This document shows, piece by piece, positions 38,491 to 46,792 of a stretch of 64,000 nucleotides of DNA. The notes beneath the pieces are model-generated. The model searched no databases. It was not told where the DNA came from and saw nothing but the letters and a program-made list of their open reading frames with translations. The stretch is from assembly GCF_003991355.1 (NCBI RefSeq), contig NZ_RCSU01000005.1:186001-250000 (forward strand), written 5' to 3'. Every line of letters begins with the position of its first letter. Positions within the stretch are counted from its first letter, which is position 1. The translations under genes and the position numbers were made by a program. The DNA is from Pseudoflavitalea rhizosphaerae. GTDB taxonomy: Bacteria; Bacteroidota; Bacteroidia; Chitinophagales; Chitinophagaceae.

Positions 38491-38549
38491 ATTATGCCGC
38501 AAAGATCGGGACCTGTCGCACACGTCCCAGGTCGCTGCGGCATAAACGC
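38491..38549 (+). repeat. 59-bp direct repeat, copy 2
   Basis: Nearly identical to 36033-36091, with differences mainly in the pairing positions. In this copy the outer stem is longer (ATGCCGC with GCGGCAT) and an inner GGGAC/GTCCC pair is kept. The same orientation as copy 1 supports a directly repeated recombination site or a repeated structured element. Confidence 0.85.
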
Positions 38550-38699
38550 ATTTGTAAGTGCTTTCAGCATCAGGTTCCTGCTTTGGCTTTTGTTTTGGTT
38601 TTGGTCTTTTGTAATCCACGCCATTTAATCCTCGCTCCCGGCCTTAGTGCGCCTTAGTCCCCGTTTTGGGTGCTTTATTTCTTCACCCAAAATATTTTT

Positions 38700-39155
38700 A
38701 TGAAAGAAGTACTAAAACAGGTGTCAGAGCTTAAATTATCTTATTCGCCAAAAGTTAAACCTTCAGATCGGGAAAAAATAACTTCATCTAAAGATGCGTA
38801 TAAAATTTTCTTGGAAAGTTGGGATGAAGCCACTATTTATTTGACAGAGCAGTGTAAGGTGATGCTGCTGAACAGAGCAAACAGAGTAGTAGGTATACAT
38901 ACCCTTTCCATTGGAGGAGTAACAGGTTCTATAGTAGATCCAAGAATTGTATTCGCTCTTACATTAGTTTCTCCGGCAAATCAGCTTATTCTTTGCCATA
39001 ATCATCCAAGTGGAAATCTAACTCCAAGTGAGCAAGATATTAAGATTACTAAGAAGCTTAAGGAAGCTGGTAGTTTTTTGGATATTGAAGTGGTAGATCA
39101 CCTGATTATTTCTCCTGAAGGATATTACTCATTTTCTGATAACGGTTTGATCTAA
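38700..39155 (+). CDS. radC: RadC-family JAB-domain protein
   Basis: 151 residues from the ATG at 38700; a GTG at 38670 is less likely. It has the JAMM/MPN metal motif of the RadC family: a glutamate in KITSSKDAYKIFLESWDEAT or the nearby strand, then HNHPSGNLTPSEQD and the DHLIISPEGYYSF end. It consists of the MPN domain without the N-terminal helix-hairpin-helix, the short form typical of Bacteroidota mobile elements. Despite the name, RadC is not firmly tied to DNA repair; a role in element biology is suspected. It lies at the start of the mobilization gene block. Confidence 0.88.
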   Translation: MKEVLKQVSELKLSYSPKVKPSDREKITSSKDAYKIFLESWDEATIYLTEQCKVMLLNRANRVVGIHTLSIGGVTGSIVDPRIVFALTLVSPANQLILCHNHPSGNLTPSEQDIKITKKLKEAGSFLDIEVVDHLIISPEGYYSFSDNGLI

Positions 39156-39178
39156 TTTTCTAACTAAAAATATGTTTT

Positions 39179-39316
39179 ATGCAAGAACGTCAAATCGCCA
39201 GGTTAAAACTGGTTTATACTCCTACCGTTGATTTAATCACTCAATCAGGTATTAAATGTTCACGAGATGCCTATAGTGCTTTTATTTAGGAATGGGATAT
39301 GGATACAATTGCCTAA
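39179..39316 (+). pseudogene. Decayed second radC copy
   Basis: From the ATG at 39179 the frame reads IARLKLVYTPTVDLITQSGI, then CSRDAYSAFI, and a TAG at 39287. It continues in the same frame with EWDMDTIA before a TAA. This parallels the N-terminus of RadC-type proteins (LVY-T-V, SS-DAY, WD-DTI). It starts 23 nt after the intact radC. The remainder to about 39480 has no recognisable coding sequence; it includes a run of eight C at about 39350. Confidence 0.6.
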
Positions 39317-39493
39317 TTACGTTCCAGGTCAAATTCCTACTTCGTCGAGCCCCCCCCGTGAATTATATAAGCAACTAGAAAAATGAAAACAGCCGGCGGG
39401 CTAGAAGCAAACAATATTTCAATTCATCCTCAAGGCAAACGTGCTGAGGTAGGACACGGGGATTGTGAATAATACCGAATATTAGCAATAGAG

Positions 39494-39527
39494 TAAGGTG
39501 TTTGGCGATCCAGGCACCTTTTTTTAT
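39494..39527 (+). terminator. Terminator before the HTH gene
   Basis: An interrupted stem, AAGGTG-tt-TGG-cgat-CCA-gg-CACCTT, followed by seven T. The surrounding 39317-39633 stretch shows no gene. Confidence 0.6.
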
Positions 39528-39633
39528 TCTCATAACATGCCGATAGTTTAATAAATTTTCCTCTCGCACTACAGTCACACTCTACAATCTTCCATTTTCG
39601 CACCCTCATATTTGTTTTTCAATTGATCGAGAA

Positions 39634-39954
39634 ATGAGAAACAAAGGGAAAATATTGGCTAATCCTGAGAAGTACATCTATAGGGATCAATTAGTCACTT
39701 TGGGCGACCTAGAAGAATTTAAGATTGATTTGATGCTTTCCCTTAAAAATCTCCTTCTTGATAAAAATAGTCAAGCAAGCAAAAAATGGCTAAAAACTTA
39801 TGAAGTGCGAAAACTGCTAAATGTTTCAGCAGGAACGTTGCAAACGCTTAGAAATAATGGAACCATACCCTTTAGCCGCATTGGAGGTATTCTTTATTAC
39901 GATCCCGAAGAAATAAATAAGGTAATTGAACTTTTGAAACAACGAAGAGCGTGA
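39634..39954 (+). CDS. Excisionase-like helix-turn-helix protein
   Basis: 106 residues. The C-terminal half is a MerR/excisionase-type winged helix (LKTYEVRKLLNVSAGTLQTL, then RNNGTIPFSRIGGILYYDPEE), the HTH_17 pattern found in Bacteroidota conjugative and mobilizable elements. The N-terminal half is charged and helical. Related proteins regulate excision or mobilization genes. It precedes a run of small element genes leading to the relaxase. Confidence 0.88.
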   Translation: MRNKGKILANPEKYIYRDQLVTLGDLEEFKIDLMLSLKNLLLDKNSQASKKWLKTYEVRKLLNVSAGTLQTLRNNGTIPFSRIGGILYYDPEEINKVIELLKQRRA

Positions 39955-39992
39955 ATATTCATTGATTGATCACTTTTTATAAATAATTATTT

Positions 39993-40232
39993 ATGGAAGC
40001 AATTGTGGGTTTTGCAGCAAACATGCCACCGAGGGTTGAGGAAGTAAGAATTTACTTTTCTCAAAAAGGTATTGAAGAAGCTGAAGCAAATACATTTTTT
40101 CTTTTTTACGAGAAAAAGCAATGGAAAAGCAAAACTGGTAATTTTCTCAAAAACTGGAAAAGTGCGGCTTACCAATGGGTGGTGAGTGTTTGGAAGGAAA
40201 AACCCTGGTTGTTTGATAAAACAATTCACTAA
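39993..40232 (+). CDS. Small mobile-element protein
   Basis: 79 residues with the motif FSQKGIEEAEANTFFLFYEK followed by KQWKSKTGNFLKNWKSAAYQWV. It resembles the short C-terminal segment (M-NWK-A-W) of phage and element replication/regulator proteins. It may be a stand-alone version of that domain. No catalytic residues are evident. It is followed by the next gene after about 30 nt. Confidence 0.7.
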   Translation: MEAIVGFAANMPPRVEEVRIYFSQKGIEEAEANTFFLFYEKKQWKSKTGNFLKNWKSAAYQWVVSVWKEKPWLFDKTIH

Positions 40233-40260
40233 TGAAACTGTGTCCAAAACATTTTTCGAT

Positions 40261-40707
40261 ATGCAAAGTGATAAACCGAAATATAAGCTTGGATATTTAA
40301 CCGAAGAACAGGTTGAAGGAATTCAACATAAAGTTGACCAGACTAATGTATTTCCTCTCGCACTACAACGAGCAGGTTTTACAAAGGTTGATGAAATTAC
40401 CTATGTAAAAGGCGAAAATGAAAAGATCAGAATCTTTTGCCAGGAAGGGAAATGGAAGTATCAAAACCTGAAGAATCTTTCTGATAAAGGATCATTACTC
40501 GATTTTATCAATAGACGATTGCCAATAAAGAATAAGAATGGAAAAAGAAATTTAGATTTTTCCGCAATTACGGCGTTGGACTACTACAATATCCATTTGA
40601 AAGCGGAGAAGAAGAAAGCAGGTCTCACAGCTGCACGGGAACTTGATACAAAAATAAAGACTGCCTCCGAACAGAAGAATCAATCCCTAAAGAACAGAAT
40701 CAAGTAA
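40261..40707 (+). CDS. Unknown mobile-element protein, primase-associated-like
   Basis: 148 residues from the ATG at 40261 (MQSDKPKYKLGYLTEEQVEG); the open frame back to 40186 overlaps the previous gene. The central part, YVKGENEKIRIFCQEGKWKY followed by QNLKNLSDKGSLLDFINRR, resembles the N-terminal region of CHC2/Toprim primase-like proteins of Bacteroidota elements, but no zinc ligands or Toprim domain follow. It may be a shortened relative or a separate accessory protein. The end is Lys/Gln-rich. Confidence 0.65.
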   Translation: MQSDKPKYKLGYLTEEQVEGIQHKVDQTNVFPLALQRAGFTKVDEITYVKGENEKIRIFCQEGKWKYQNLKNLSDKGSLLDFINRRLPIKNKNGKRNLDFSAITALDYYNIHLKAEKKKAGLTAARELDTKIKTASEQKNQSLKNRIK

Positions 40708-40726
40708 TAATCAATAAACTAATGTA

Positions 40727-40969
40727 ATGTACTATATCTGTAAGTTTTCTGATACATGGTCCGTAATGGATTCTGACGATCATAGTAATCAGCCATTAGA
40801 TGCTGCAGAAGTGGAACTTATTAAGAAAAGGTTCCCCAAACTTGTTTCTAATGGTCTGATGGATTTTATAGGTGTGGATACAATTAATCCCAAAAAACTT
40901 CTTACACCTTCAAAAATACCCCCAAAAACCAATTCTACGAAGTTATCCGCTAAAAGTGAAAAGAACTAA
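40727..40969 (+). CDS. Small MYYI-type protein, copy 1 of a tandem pair
   Basis: 80 residues starting MYYICKFSDTWSVMDSDDHS. Its first ~40 residues are clearly related to the next gene (MYYI-KFS--W---D, then a helix ending in a K-FP-L motif). The C-terminal 30 residues are Lys/Ser/Pro-rich and probably disordered. Family and role are unknown; small size and duplication hint at a regulator or anti-system protein of the element. Confidence 0.6.
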   Translation: MYYICKFSDTWSVMDSDDHSNQPLDAAEVELIKKRFPKLVSNGLMDFIGVDTINPKKLLTPSKIPPKTNSTKLSAKSEKN

Positions 40970-40979
40970 AAGGCAAATT

Positions 40980-41174
40980 ATGTACTATATCAAAAAATTC
41001 TCCAACGGGTGGGCAATTCATGACGATGTTACCAATGGAAGCAGGTTATTGACTGAAAAGGAAGTTGCAAAGCTGAAAATAGAATTTCCTAGTCTTGCCG
41101 ATGAAAAAGTGCTTTCTGTGTTTTCGGACCAAGTGCGGAGTATCGAAATAACCAGGTCGAAATTTGAACCATGA
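40980..41174 (+). CDS. Small MYYI-type protein, copy 2 of a tandem pair
   Basis: 64 residues from the ATG at 40980 (MYYIKKFSNGWAIHDDVTNG), directly after copy 1. An open frame extends upstream to 40872, but the shared MYYI start fixes the likely beginning. It shares the MYYI-KFS-W start and the helix ending K-EFPSL with copy 1, but has a different tail (VFSDQVRSIEITRSKFEP). Unknown function. Confidence 0.6.
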   Translation: MYYIKKFSNGWAIHDDVTNGSRLLTEKEVAKLKIEFPSLADEKVLSVFSDQVRSIEITRSKFEP

Positions 41175-41186
41175 AAATGCTTCGAA

Positions 41187-41618
41187 ATGATTGAAAGCAA
41201 AAAACTAGAGGAACAATTGCAGAAATTGGGATTTATGGATTATGAAGAAATGCTCAGCAAGGCAATTGTATTAAAAAGAAATCCAAAGGAAGATCCACAA
41301 ATAGAAAATGGGCATATCCTATGCCATTTTTTTGATGAATTGCAATTGGATGCAGATTGTTCGCTGATAGTAGGTAAAACTGCTCCTGATCAATGGATAA
41401 TTCATTCTATTCAAACCTCAATTCAAATAGAATCAAATGGAATACCTGAGGGAGTGGGTTTTTTGGGAAAAAAGTACTTTCAAAAGGACGGACCGCTGCC
41501 AGATATTGATAAGATTAAAAAAGGTATTCATGAAAGTGTAAGGATACATGAAATAAAGGAACGGCTGGCGAAGATAGAATTAGCCAAAAGAAATATAGGG
41601 AGGAGCTTGGGTATATAA
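41187..41618 (+). CDS. Unknown mobile-element protein
   Basis: 143 residues, with no signal peptide and no recognised motif. The N-terminal ~35 residues are helical, the middle (DADCSLIVGKTAPDQWIIHS) is strand-rich, and a C-terminal coiled-coil-like helix (HEIKERLAKIELAKRNIGRS) follows. It lies 12 nt after the small duplicated pair and just upstream of the oriT-like hairpin, so it probably belongs to the mobilization region. Confidence 0.65.
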   Translation: MIESKKLEEQLQKLGFMDYEEMLSKAIVLKRNPKEDPQIENGHILCHFFDELQLDADCSLIVGKTAPDQWIIHSIQTSIQIESNGIPEGVGFLGKKYFQKDGPLPDIDKIKKGIHESVRIHEIKERLAKIELAKRNIGRSLGI

Positions 41619-41639
41619 ATAATATAGTGGATTTAACAG

Positions 41640-41692
41640 CCGATGACCGAGCCTCGTTTTGCTCGGAGCAAGATGTATAGTTGTATACAACA
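41640..41692 (+). other. Candidate origin of transfer (oriT)
   Basis: The stretch before mobC contains a perfect inverted repeat CCGAGC (41647-41652) / GCTCGG (41661-41666) and a palindrome TTGTATACAA (41681-41690). Inverted repeats immediately upstream of mobC-relaxase pairs are typical nic-region features. No nic sequence can be assigned by eye. Confidence 0.45.
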
Positions 41693-41701
41693 ACGGGTAG
41701 T

Positions 41702-42103
41702 ATGGGTAGAAAAAAGCTAGATGAAAACAAGGCATTAAAACAGGTGCAGGCGAGAATCTCTCCTAAACGATTTGAGCAATTAAAACAAGTTGTGGCAAAT
41801 TCTAGGAATATTGATATGAGTACTGTTATTAGAAATATCCTGGAAAACAAGCCTATAAAAGTTTTTGTGCATGATGAATCGATGGATTTGATGATGGAGC
41901 AGCTGGCGGCAATAAGAGGAGAAATAAAAGCAATCGGTATAAATATTAACCAAATGGCAAAATTATTCAACACATATACTGAACCACAGATAAAAGCCTT
42001 TTACGCAAAAATTGGCTACAAGGAGTATCTGCGGCTTGAAAGCAAAGTAGATGAAGTTTTGTCCCTTATTTCAAAACTTGGAAAAAAATGGTTGCGCGAG
42101 TGA
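41702..42103 (+). CDS. mobC: MobC-like relaxosome accessory protein
   Basis: 133 residues from the ATG at 41702 (MGRKKLDENKALKQVQARIS); a TTG at 41681 lies inside the palindrome and is less likely. The N-terminal ~50 residues look like a ribbon-helix-helix (VQARISPKRFEQLKQVV). The C-terminus carries the MobC signature (AIRGEIKAIGININQMAKLF). MobC proteins bind oriT and help the relaxase nick. It overlaps the relaxase gene by 16 nt. Confidence 0.85.
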   Translation: MGRKKLDENKALKQVQARISPKRFEQLKQVVANSRNIDMSTVIRNILENKPIKVFVHDESMDLMMEQLAAIRGEIKAIGININQMAKLFNTYTEPQIKAFYAKIGYKEYLRLESKVDEVLSLISKLGKKWLRE

Positions 42104-43302
42104 GTTTTGGCGAATCAATAAAAAATGCGCTTTCCTATAACGAAAACAAGTTACGGAAAGAAGATGCAGAGTTAATTCTTGCGTCAAGATTCTCATGCGA
42201 TATACCCGACCTAAATTTTTCTGAAAAACTCACAAGGTTTGAAAGAATAATTCAATTTAATCCTGAAATTCAAAAGAACACCGCACATATAATTTTAAGT
42301 TTTTCCCCCTTTGATGTACTTTCAAATGAAAAGTTGCAATTATTGGCTTATGATTATATGAAGCGTATAGGTTTTGAAGATCAACCATATTTGGTGTATT
42401 TACATAACGATACCAATGTTCCCCACCTGCACATAGTTTCCACCACTATCCGTCCCGATGGCAGCCCTATCTATTTACACAATTTTGCAAAAAGATTATC
42501 GGAACCAGCCAGGAAGGGCATTGAGGATGAATTTGGTTTAATTCCGGCAGAATCGATGAAAAATCAAAAAGAATACAGTTACAGCTCTGAAAACACAAAA
42601 TCATTTATTACAAACACTGTCAGAGATGTTATTGCTAAATATCATATTACCACTTTAGATGATTTCAATGCGATCTTAAAAAAGAAAGGAATATTCGCTG
42701 ATCCTGGATTGCCAGGTTCCCGGATGCATGAATATAAAGGATTGGTTTATTCCAAAATAGATCGGTTTGAGAAGAGAGAAGGTGTTCCAATCAAAGCCAG
42801 TGCAATTTATACTCAACCTACCCTTGCCACCCTAAAAAAGAAATTTGAGAAATCTCAGTTGCTTCTCCAGGATAAGAAAAAATACCTGGAACAAGTGTTG
42901 AGCTCCTTTTTTACTCATCCAGGTTCATTTACCCAAAATCAATTTTTAGCATGGATGAGGTCAAAAAAAGTTGATTGTGAGTTTTTGCCAGATGCAGGCG
43001 GAAATATCCAAGATATAAGATTTGTAGATCATTTTAGTAAGGCGGTTTTTTCATGTAAGCATTTCGGAATTACCACTTCTGAATTTACAAACAGGTTAAA
43101 GCCTGAACAGTTTTTAAATCAACAGAAGACCTCAATACGACCACCTATCGATATTCGAATTAATCCCACTCACAACACATCGTATCCTACTATCACTTCA
43201 CAGATTATTGACGTACTCCTTTCTCCTGAAAGTGCCAGAATGGAGTTGTCTTCGGAATTTCTAAAAAAGAAGAAAAAGAGAAAGAAAAAGAGCCAACTAT
43301 AG
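42088..43302 (+). CDS. Relaxase / mobilization nuclease (MobP type)
   Basis: 404 residues with a relaxase domain in the first ~200. The three-histidine metal motif is HNDTNVPHLHIVSTTIRPDG (about residues 106-125), and the catalytic tyrosine is probably one near the N-terminus (ALSYNENK, residue 16). The C-terminal half is charged and unassigned, ending in a Lys-rich tail. It nicks one strand at oriT and remains bound for transfer. It starts within the end of mobC and is followed 32 nt later by the coupling protein. This layout is that of a mobilizable element. Confidence 0.92.
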   Translation: MVARVSFGESIKNALSYNENKLRKEDAELILASRFSCDIPDLNFSEKLTRFERIIQFNPEIQKNTAHIILSFSPFDVLSNEKLQLLAYDYMKRIGFEDQPYLVYLHNDTNVPHLHIVSTTIRPDGSPIYLHNFAKRLSEPARKGIEDEFGLIPAESMKNQKEYSYSSENTKSFITNTVRDVIAKYHITTLDDFNAILKKKGIFADPGLPGSRMHEYKGLVYSKIDRFEKREGVPIKASAIYTQPTLATLKKKFEKSQLLLQDKKKYLEQVLSSFFTHPGSFTQNQFLAWMRSKKVDCEFLPDAGGNIQDIRFVDHFSKAVFSCKHFGITTSEFTNRLKPEQFLNQQKTSIRPPIDIRINPTHNTSYPTITSQIIDVLLSPESARMELSSEFLKKKKKRKKKSQL

Positions 43303-43334
43303 CACAATCATAATTTTTAACTGAATTATCTGAT

Positions 43335-45362
43335 ATGCAATCGGGTGATAACATACAAGCTTTGTCCAAGATTTTGGATTTGATCAGGTTTACCAGCATT
43401 TTGGTATTACTGATTCATTTTTATTGTATCTGCTATCAGTCAATCCATGAGAGAAATTTGGCTGTGCCAATCGTTGATAAATTGGTTTATGGGTTTACTC
43501 AAAATGTGCCTGGTCTTGATGGGGAAACTAAGCAAAAGTTAACTGTACTTTTTTTGTTGTCTATCTCACTTTTAGGTGTAAAAGGAAAGAAAGATGATAA
43601 ACTTACCGTTAAACCAATAACTCTTTACATTACCTGCGGCCTACTCTTATTCTTCATTTCTAGTTTATTTTTGCATATTAATGCCAAGCCTGATATTATT
43701 TCGGGAATCTATATTTCTATCACTTCTACAGGTTACATCCTGATACTTACCGGGGGCACTAAAATTAGTCGATTTATTAAAAATCGGCTTCAGAAAGATA
43801 TTTTTAACGATGCGGCAGAAACCTTCCCACAAGAAGAAAGATTAATTGAAAATGAATTTTCCTTCAATTTACCTGCACAGTATAAACTAAATGGAAAGAT
43901 CAGAAGATCCTGGATTAACTTAATTAATCCAATGAGAGCAATATTGGTTTGTGGTACACCTGGCTCTGGAAAAACATACTTCGTTATCCGACATATTATA
44001 ACTCAAAGTTTAGCAAAAGGATATACCCTTTTTGTGTATGACTATAAGTTTCCTGATCTAGCTAGATTAGTATATAACCATGCACTAAAAAATATAGATA
44101 AGTATAAAAATCCTGTAAAATTCTACGTTATCAATTTTGATAATTTAAACAGAACGCATCGATGTAACTGTATTCCACCGGAGACAATGATAGATATAGC
44201 AGATGCAACTGAAGGTAGCAGAACTATAATGTTAGCTTTAAATCCTGAGTGGAAAAAAAAGCAAGGTGATTTTTTTGTCGAGTCCCCAATCAATTTCACA
44301 ACATCTCTTTTTTGGTTTTTAAAAAAATATGAAGGCGGTAAATATTGTACTCTCCCTCATGTAATAGAACTTTCGCAAGAACCTTACGATAGATTGTTTC
44401 CAGTGTTAAGCCTGGAAAGAGAAATTGAAGTTTTGGTCAATCCCTTCTTTTCCGCGTTTCTGAATAACGCCCAAGAACAGCTTGAAGGACAGATTGCAAG
44501 TGCAAAAATTTGCTTGGGGAGATTAGCTTCTCCTTCTCTGTATTATGTGCTCAGTGGAAATGATTTTACGCTCGATATAAACAATCCGGATGAGCCTAAA
44601 ATTGTGGTAGTTGGTAACAATCCAGCACGGCAACAAATTTATGGAGCTGTACTTAGTTTGTATGTAGAACGAATGTTGAAGCTTGTAAATAAAGAAGGGA
44701 AATTAAAGAGCAGTTTAGTTTTCGACGAATTTCCTACATTATATACGAACAATATAGATAATCATATTGCTACTGCAAGAAGTCGTTTATGTGCAACAAC
44801 CCTCGGTATCCAAGATTTAAGTCAATTACGAAGAGATTACGGCAAAGAACAAGCAGATGTAATAGTTAATACTTGCGGGAGTATTATTTCAGGTCAGGTA
44901 CTTGGAGATACTGCAAAAGTCCTTTCTGATAGAATAGGTAAAATAATGCAGGAACGCGAATCTCTTTCCATCAATAGCAATGATACCTCTATTAGTAAAT
45001 CTTTCCATCTTGAATCAGCCATACCTCCGGCTAAAATTTCAAATCTTAGTTCCGGGGAATTCGTGGGAGCTGTTGCAGATACACCGTCTCAAAAAATAAA
45101 ACTCAAAACGATATATGGTGAAGTAATAAATGATCATGACACAATTGCAATGGAAGAACAGTCTTTCGTGGATTTTGATGTAATTAGAAACGTAGATGAT
45201 AATACAAAAATGCAAAACTTCTATCAAATTAAGAATGATATTAAAAACCTTGTCGATAAAGAATTGGAAAGAATAAGAGGAAGTACAGACAAATCTGAAG
45301 AAAACTCCCCTAAGAAACCTACTCGTAGAAGAAGCAAAAAAGGAAGCATTAAGAGTTTTTAA
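43335..45362 (+). CDS. Type IV coupling protein (VirD4/TraG-like)
   Basis: 675 residues with three or four N-terminal membrane segments (about residues 15-35, 70-80, 95-110 and 125-145) and a cytoplasmic ATPase. Walker A is LVCGTPGSGKTYFVIRH (about residue 205) and the Walker B region is SSLVFDEFPTLYTNN (about residue 458). Such proteins bring the relaxase-DNA complex to a secretion channel. No TraA-TraQ-type channel genes are present downstream in the window, so the element probably borrows a helper's channel. The C-terminus is charged and disordered-looking. Confidence 0.9.
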   Translation: MQSGDNIQALSKILDLIRFTSILVLLIHFYCICYQSIHERNLAVPIVDKLVYGFTQNVPGLDGETKQKLTVLFLLSISLLGVKGKKDDKLTVKPITLYITCGLLLFFISSLFLHINAKPDIISGIYISITSTGYILILTGGTKISRFIKNRLQKDIFNDAAETFPQEERLIENEFSFNLPAQYKLNGKIRRSWINLINPMRAILVCGTPGSGKTYFVIRHIITQSLAKGYTLFVYDYKFPDLARLVYNHALKNIDKYKNPVKFYVINFDNLNRTHRCNCIPPETMIDIADATEGSRTIMLALNPEWKKKQGDFFVESPINFTTSLFWFLKKYEGGKYCTLPHVIELSQEPYDRLFPVLSLEREIEVLVNPFFSAFLNNAQEQLEGQIASAKICLGRLASPSLYYVLSGNDFTLDINNPDEPKIVVVGNNPARQQIYGAVLSLYVERMLKLVNKEGKLKSSLVFDEFPTLYTNNIDNHIATARSRLCATTLGIQDLSQLRRDYGKEQADVIVNTCGSIISGQVLGDTAKVLSDRIGKIMQERESLSINSNDTSISKSFHLESAIPPAKISNLSSGEFVGAVADTPSQKIKLKTIYGEVINDHDTIAMEEQSFVDFDVIRNVDDNTKMQNFYQIKNDIKNLVDKELERIRGSTDKSEENSPKKPTRRRSKKGSIKSF

Positions 45363-45387
45363 TTAACGAATAATTAAATTAGTAAAT

Positions 45388-46224
45388 ATGAATAAAGAAC
45401 AACAAAGTAATTTTGAATTCATTTACAATAATATATTTAATCAAAATCTTGGTATTGACATAGATGGCCTTGATATGCTGATTAAAGAAAATATCATGAA
45501 AAATCCTATCGAATGGTCATTGTCAATTGATGATACCATTCGAGGGAAGAAAGTAAATGCAGAATATACATTTTCAAAAAGTGAAACTAACCCGGATGAT
45601 CCAAAATACTATTTCAGTAAAGCTAAAGGAATAACTTTAGCCCAGGATGGTACCATTGAGGTTGAGCAAGAATTCAAAGTGATAAGCCAGCGTTTTGTAA
45701 ACATGGAGAAAATGTTGGGCTTATTGAATGGTAATCCAGTCAGTTATGACTACTTTAAAAAAGGAGAAAATAAACCGTACGAGGGATATTTGCAATTAGA
45801 TGCAGTAGGAGAATTAAAGCTTTATGCAAATTCTACAACAAATTTCAATCTTATTAGGAAATTAAGCGAAATTCCTCTTCATAAAATGACTCAACAACAG
45901 AAGGAGAAAATGATTCATGACGTGAATCATGGTTTCCCTCCAACCGTTGAGGTTAAAATGCCGGATGGGTCAATCCAAAAGGCCAAGTTGGAAATTCATC
46001 CTAAGATTGGTGCTGTATTAGCTAAAGACATGGAAGGAAATAGGTTGAGATTTAGCGAAGGAATGCAGGTGTTGTCAAGTGGACCAAAAATTAACCCCGT
46101 CTCTGAAAGCCCTAAGAAAGAAGAAACAAAAGTAACTCCCGCTACTCAGGCCCTGATTAATAAGGCCGATTCAAAGAAAAATAATCCCCAAAAAGAGACC
46201 AAGCCAGGTAAGAAGGTTAGTTAA
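45388..46224 (+). CDS. DUF3945-like mobile-element protein
   Basis: 278 residues. The centre has the segments LIRKLSEIPLHKMTQQQKEK and HGFPPTVEVKMPDGSIQKAK, resembling the repeated DUF3945/DUF4099-type domains found in Bacteroidota plasmids and conjugative elements. The C-terminal 45 residues are Lys/Pro-rich. Its activity is unknown; relatives lie near relaxase or topoisomerase genes. It is 25 nt downstream of the coupling protein, and a terminator follows. Confidence 0.7.
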   Translation: MNKEQQSNFEFIYNNIFNQNLGIDIDGLDMLIKENIMKNPIEWSLSIDDTIRGKKVNAEYTFSKSETNPDDPKYYFSKAKGITLAQDGTIEVEQEFKVISQRFVNMEKMLGLLNGNPVSYDYFKKGENKPYEGYLQLDAVGELKLYANSTTNFNLIRKLSEIPLHKMTQQQKEKMIHDVNHGFPPTVEVKMPDGSIQKAKLEIHPKIGAVLAKDMEGNRLRFSEGMQVLSSGPKINPVSESPKKEETKVTPATQALINKADSKKNNPQKETKPGKKVS

Positions 46225-46263
46225 GATACTCCCTCTTCCATACAGTGTATTCATAAATAAATT

Positions 46264-46292
46264 GAAGCGGGGATTTTTCCCTGCTTCCTTTT
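46264..46292 (+). terminator. Terminator after the DUF3945-like gene
   Basis: The stem GAAGC-GGGG with CCC-GCTTC around an ATTTTT loop is followed by CTTTTTAA. It likely ends the mobilization operon. Confidence 0.7.
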
Positions 46293-46304
46293 TAATTCGA
46301 GTTT

Positions 46305-46751
46305 ATGTCACTTATTGATGAAAATTACCATTACCTGGTTAATATAGTTCTTCCTTCATTGGGTATAAAACAATCTGATTTTCCTGAATTAAGACAAAAG
46401 ATCGAAAAAGGTACTCCATTTTTCATTTGTACAAAAAAGGTCGCATTGGAAGTGGGAGAAGCTCGGTTTGATTTTAAATTTAAAAGGAATGCATCCCGGC
46501 CAACGGATCTTAGGTACTATTTGGACGAAATACGTGCAATATTAATACCCAATGATGGAATGACTCAACTAAAAGTATTTCAGTTATTCAGGCAGAAAGG
46601 TAAACATATTGAGGAAATCATCTTAGAGCTTCAAAAGTTGCATTTACTAGGCAAAAATCAAATGAATAGTTTTGCAGAAGTTACTGGCAGATTGCTTAAA
46701 AAAGGTAATAGTATCAATGATCAGGAAATTCGCAAACGAAAATCTATATAA
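46305..46751 (+). CDS. Hypothetical protein, mobile element
   Basis: 148 residues, basic. The N-terminus (YLVNIVLPSLGIKQSDFPEL) and middle (VGEARFDFKFKRNASRPTDL) look structured; the rest is helical and Lys-rich. No signal peptide or known motif. It starts shortly after a terminator and precedes the DUF6922-like gene. Confidence 0.6.
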   Translation: MSLIDENYHYLVNIVLPSLGIKQSDFPELRQKIEKGTPFFICTKKVALEVGEARFDFKFKRNASRPTDLRYYLDEIRAILIPNDGMTQLKVFQLFRQKGKHIEEIILELQKLHLLGKNQMNSFAEVTGRLLKKGNSINDQEIRKRKSI

Positions 46752-46792
46752 ATTTCTAAATTGGAAGTTATAATAAGAGCGTTTTCTTAACT

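Noticed and set aside
38437-38619. 60-residue minus-strand frame with a Lys-Pro-rich start
   Set aside because: It runs through the second 59-bp repeat, and the C-terminal part is repeat-derived.
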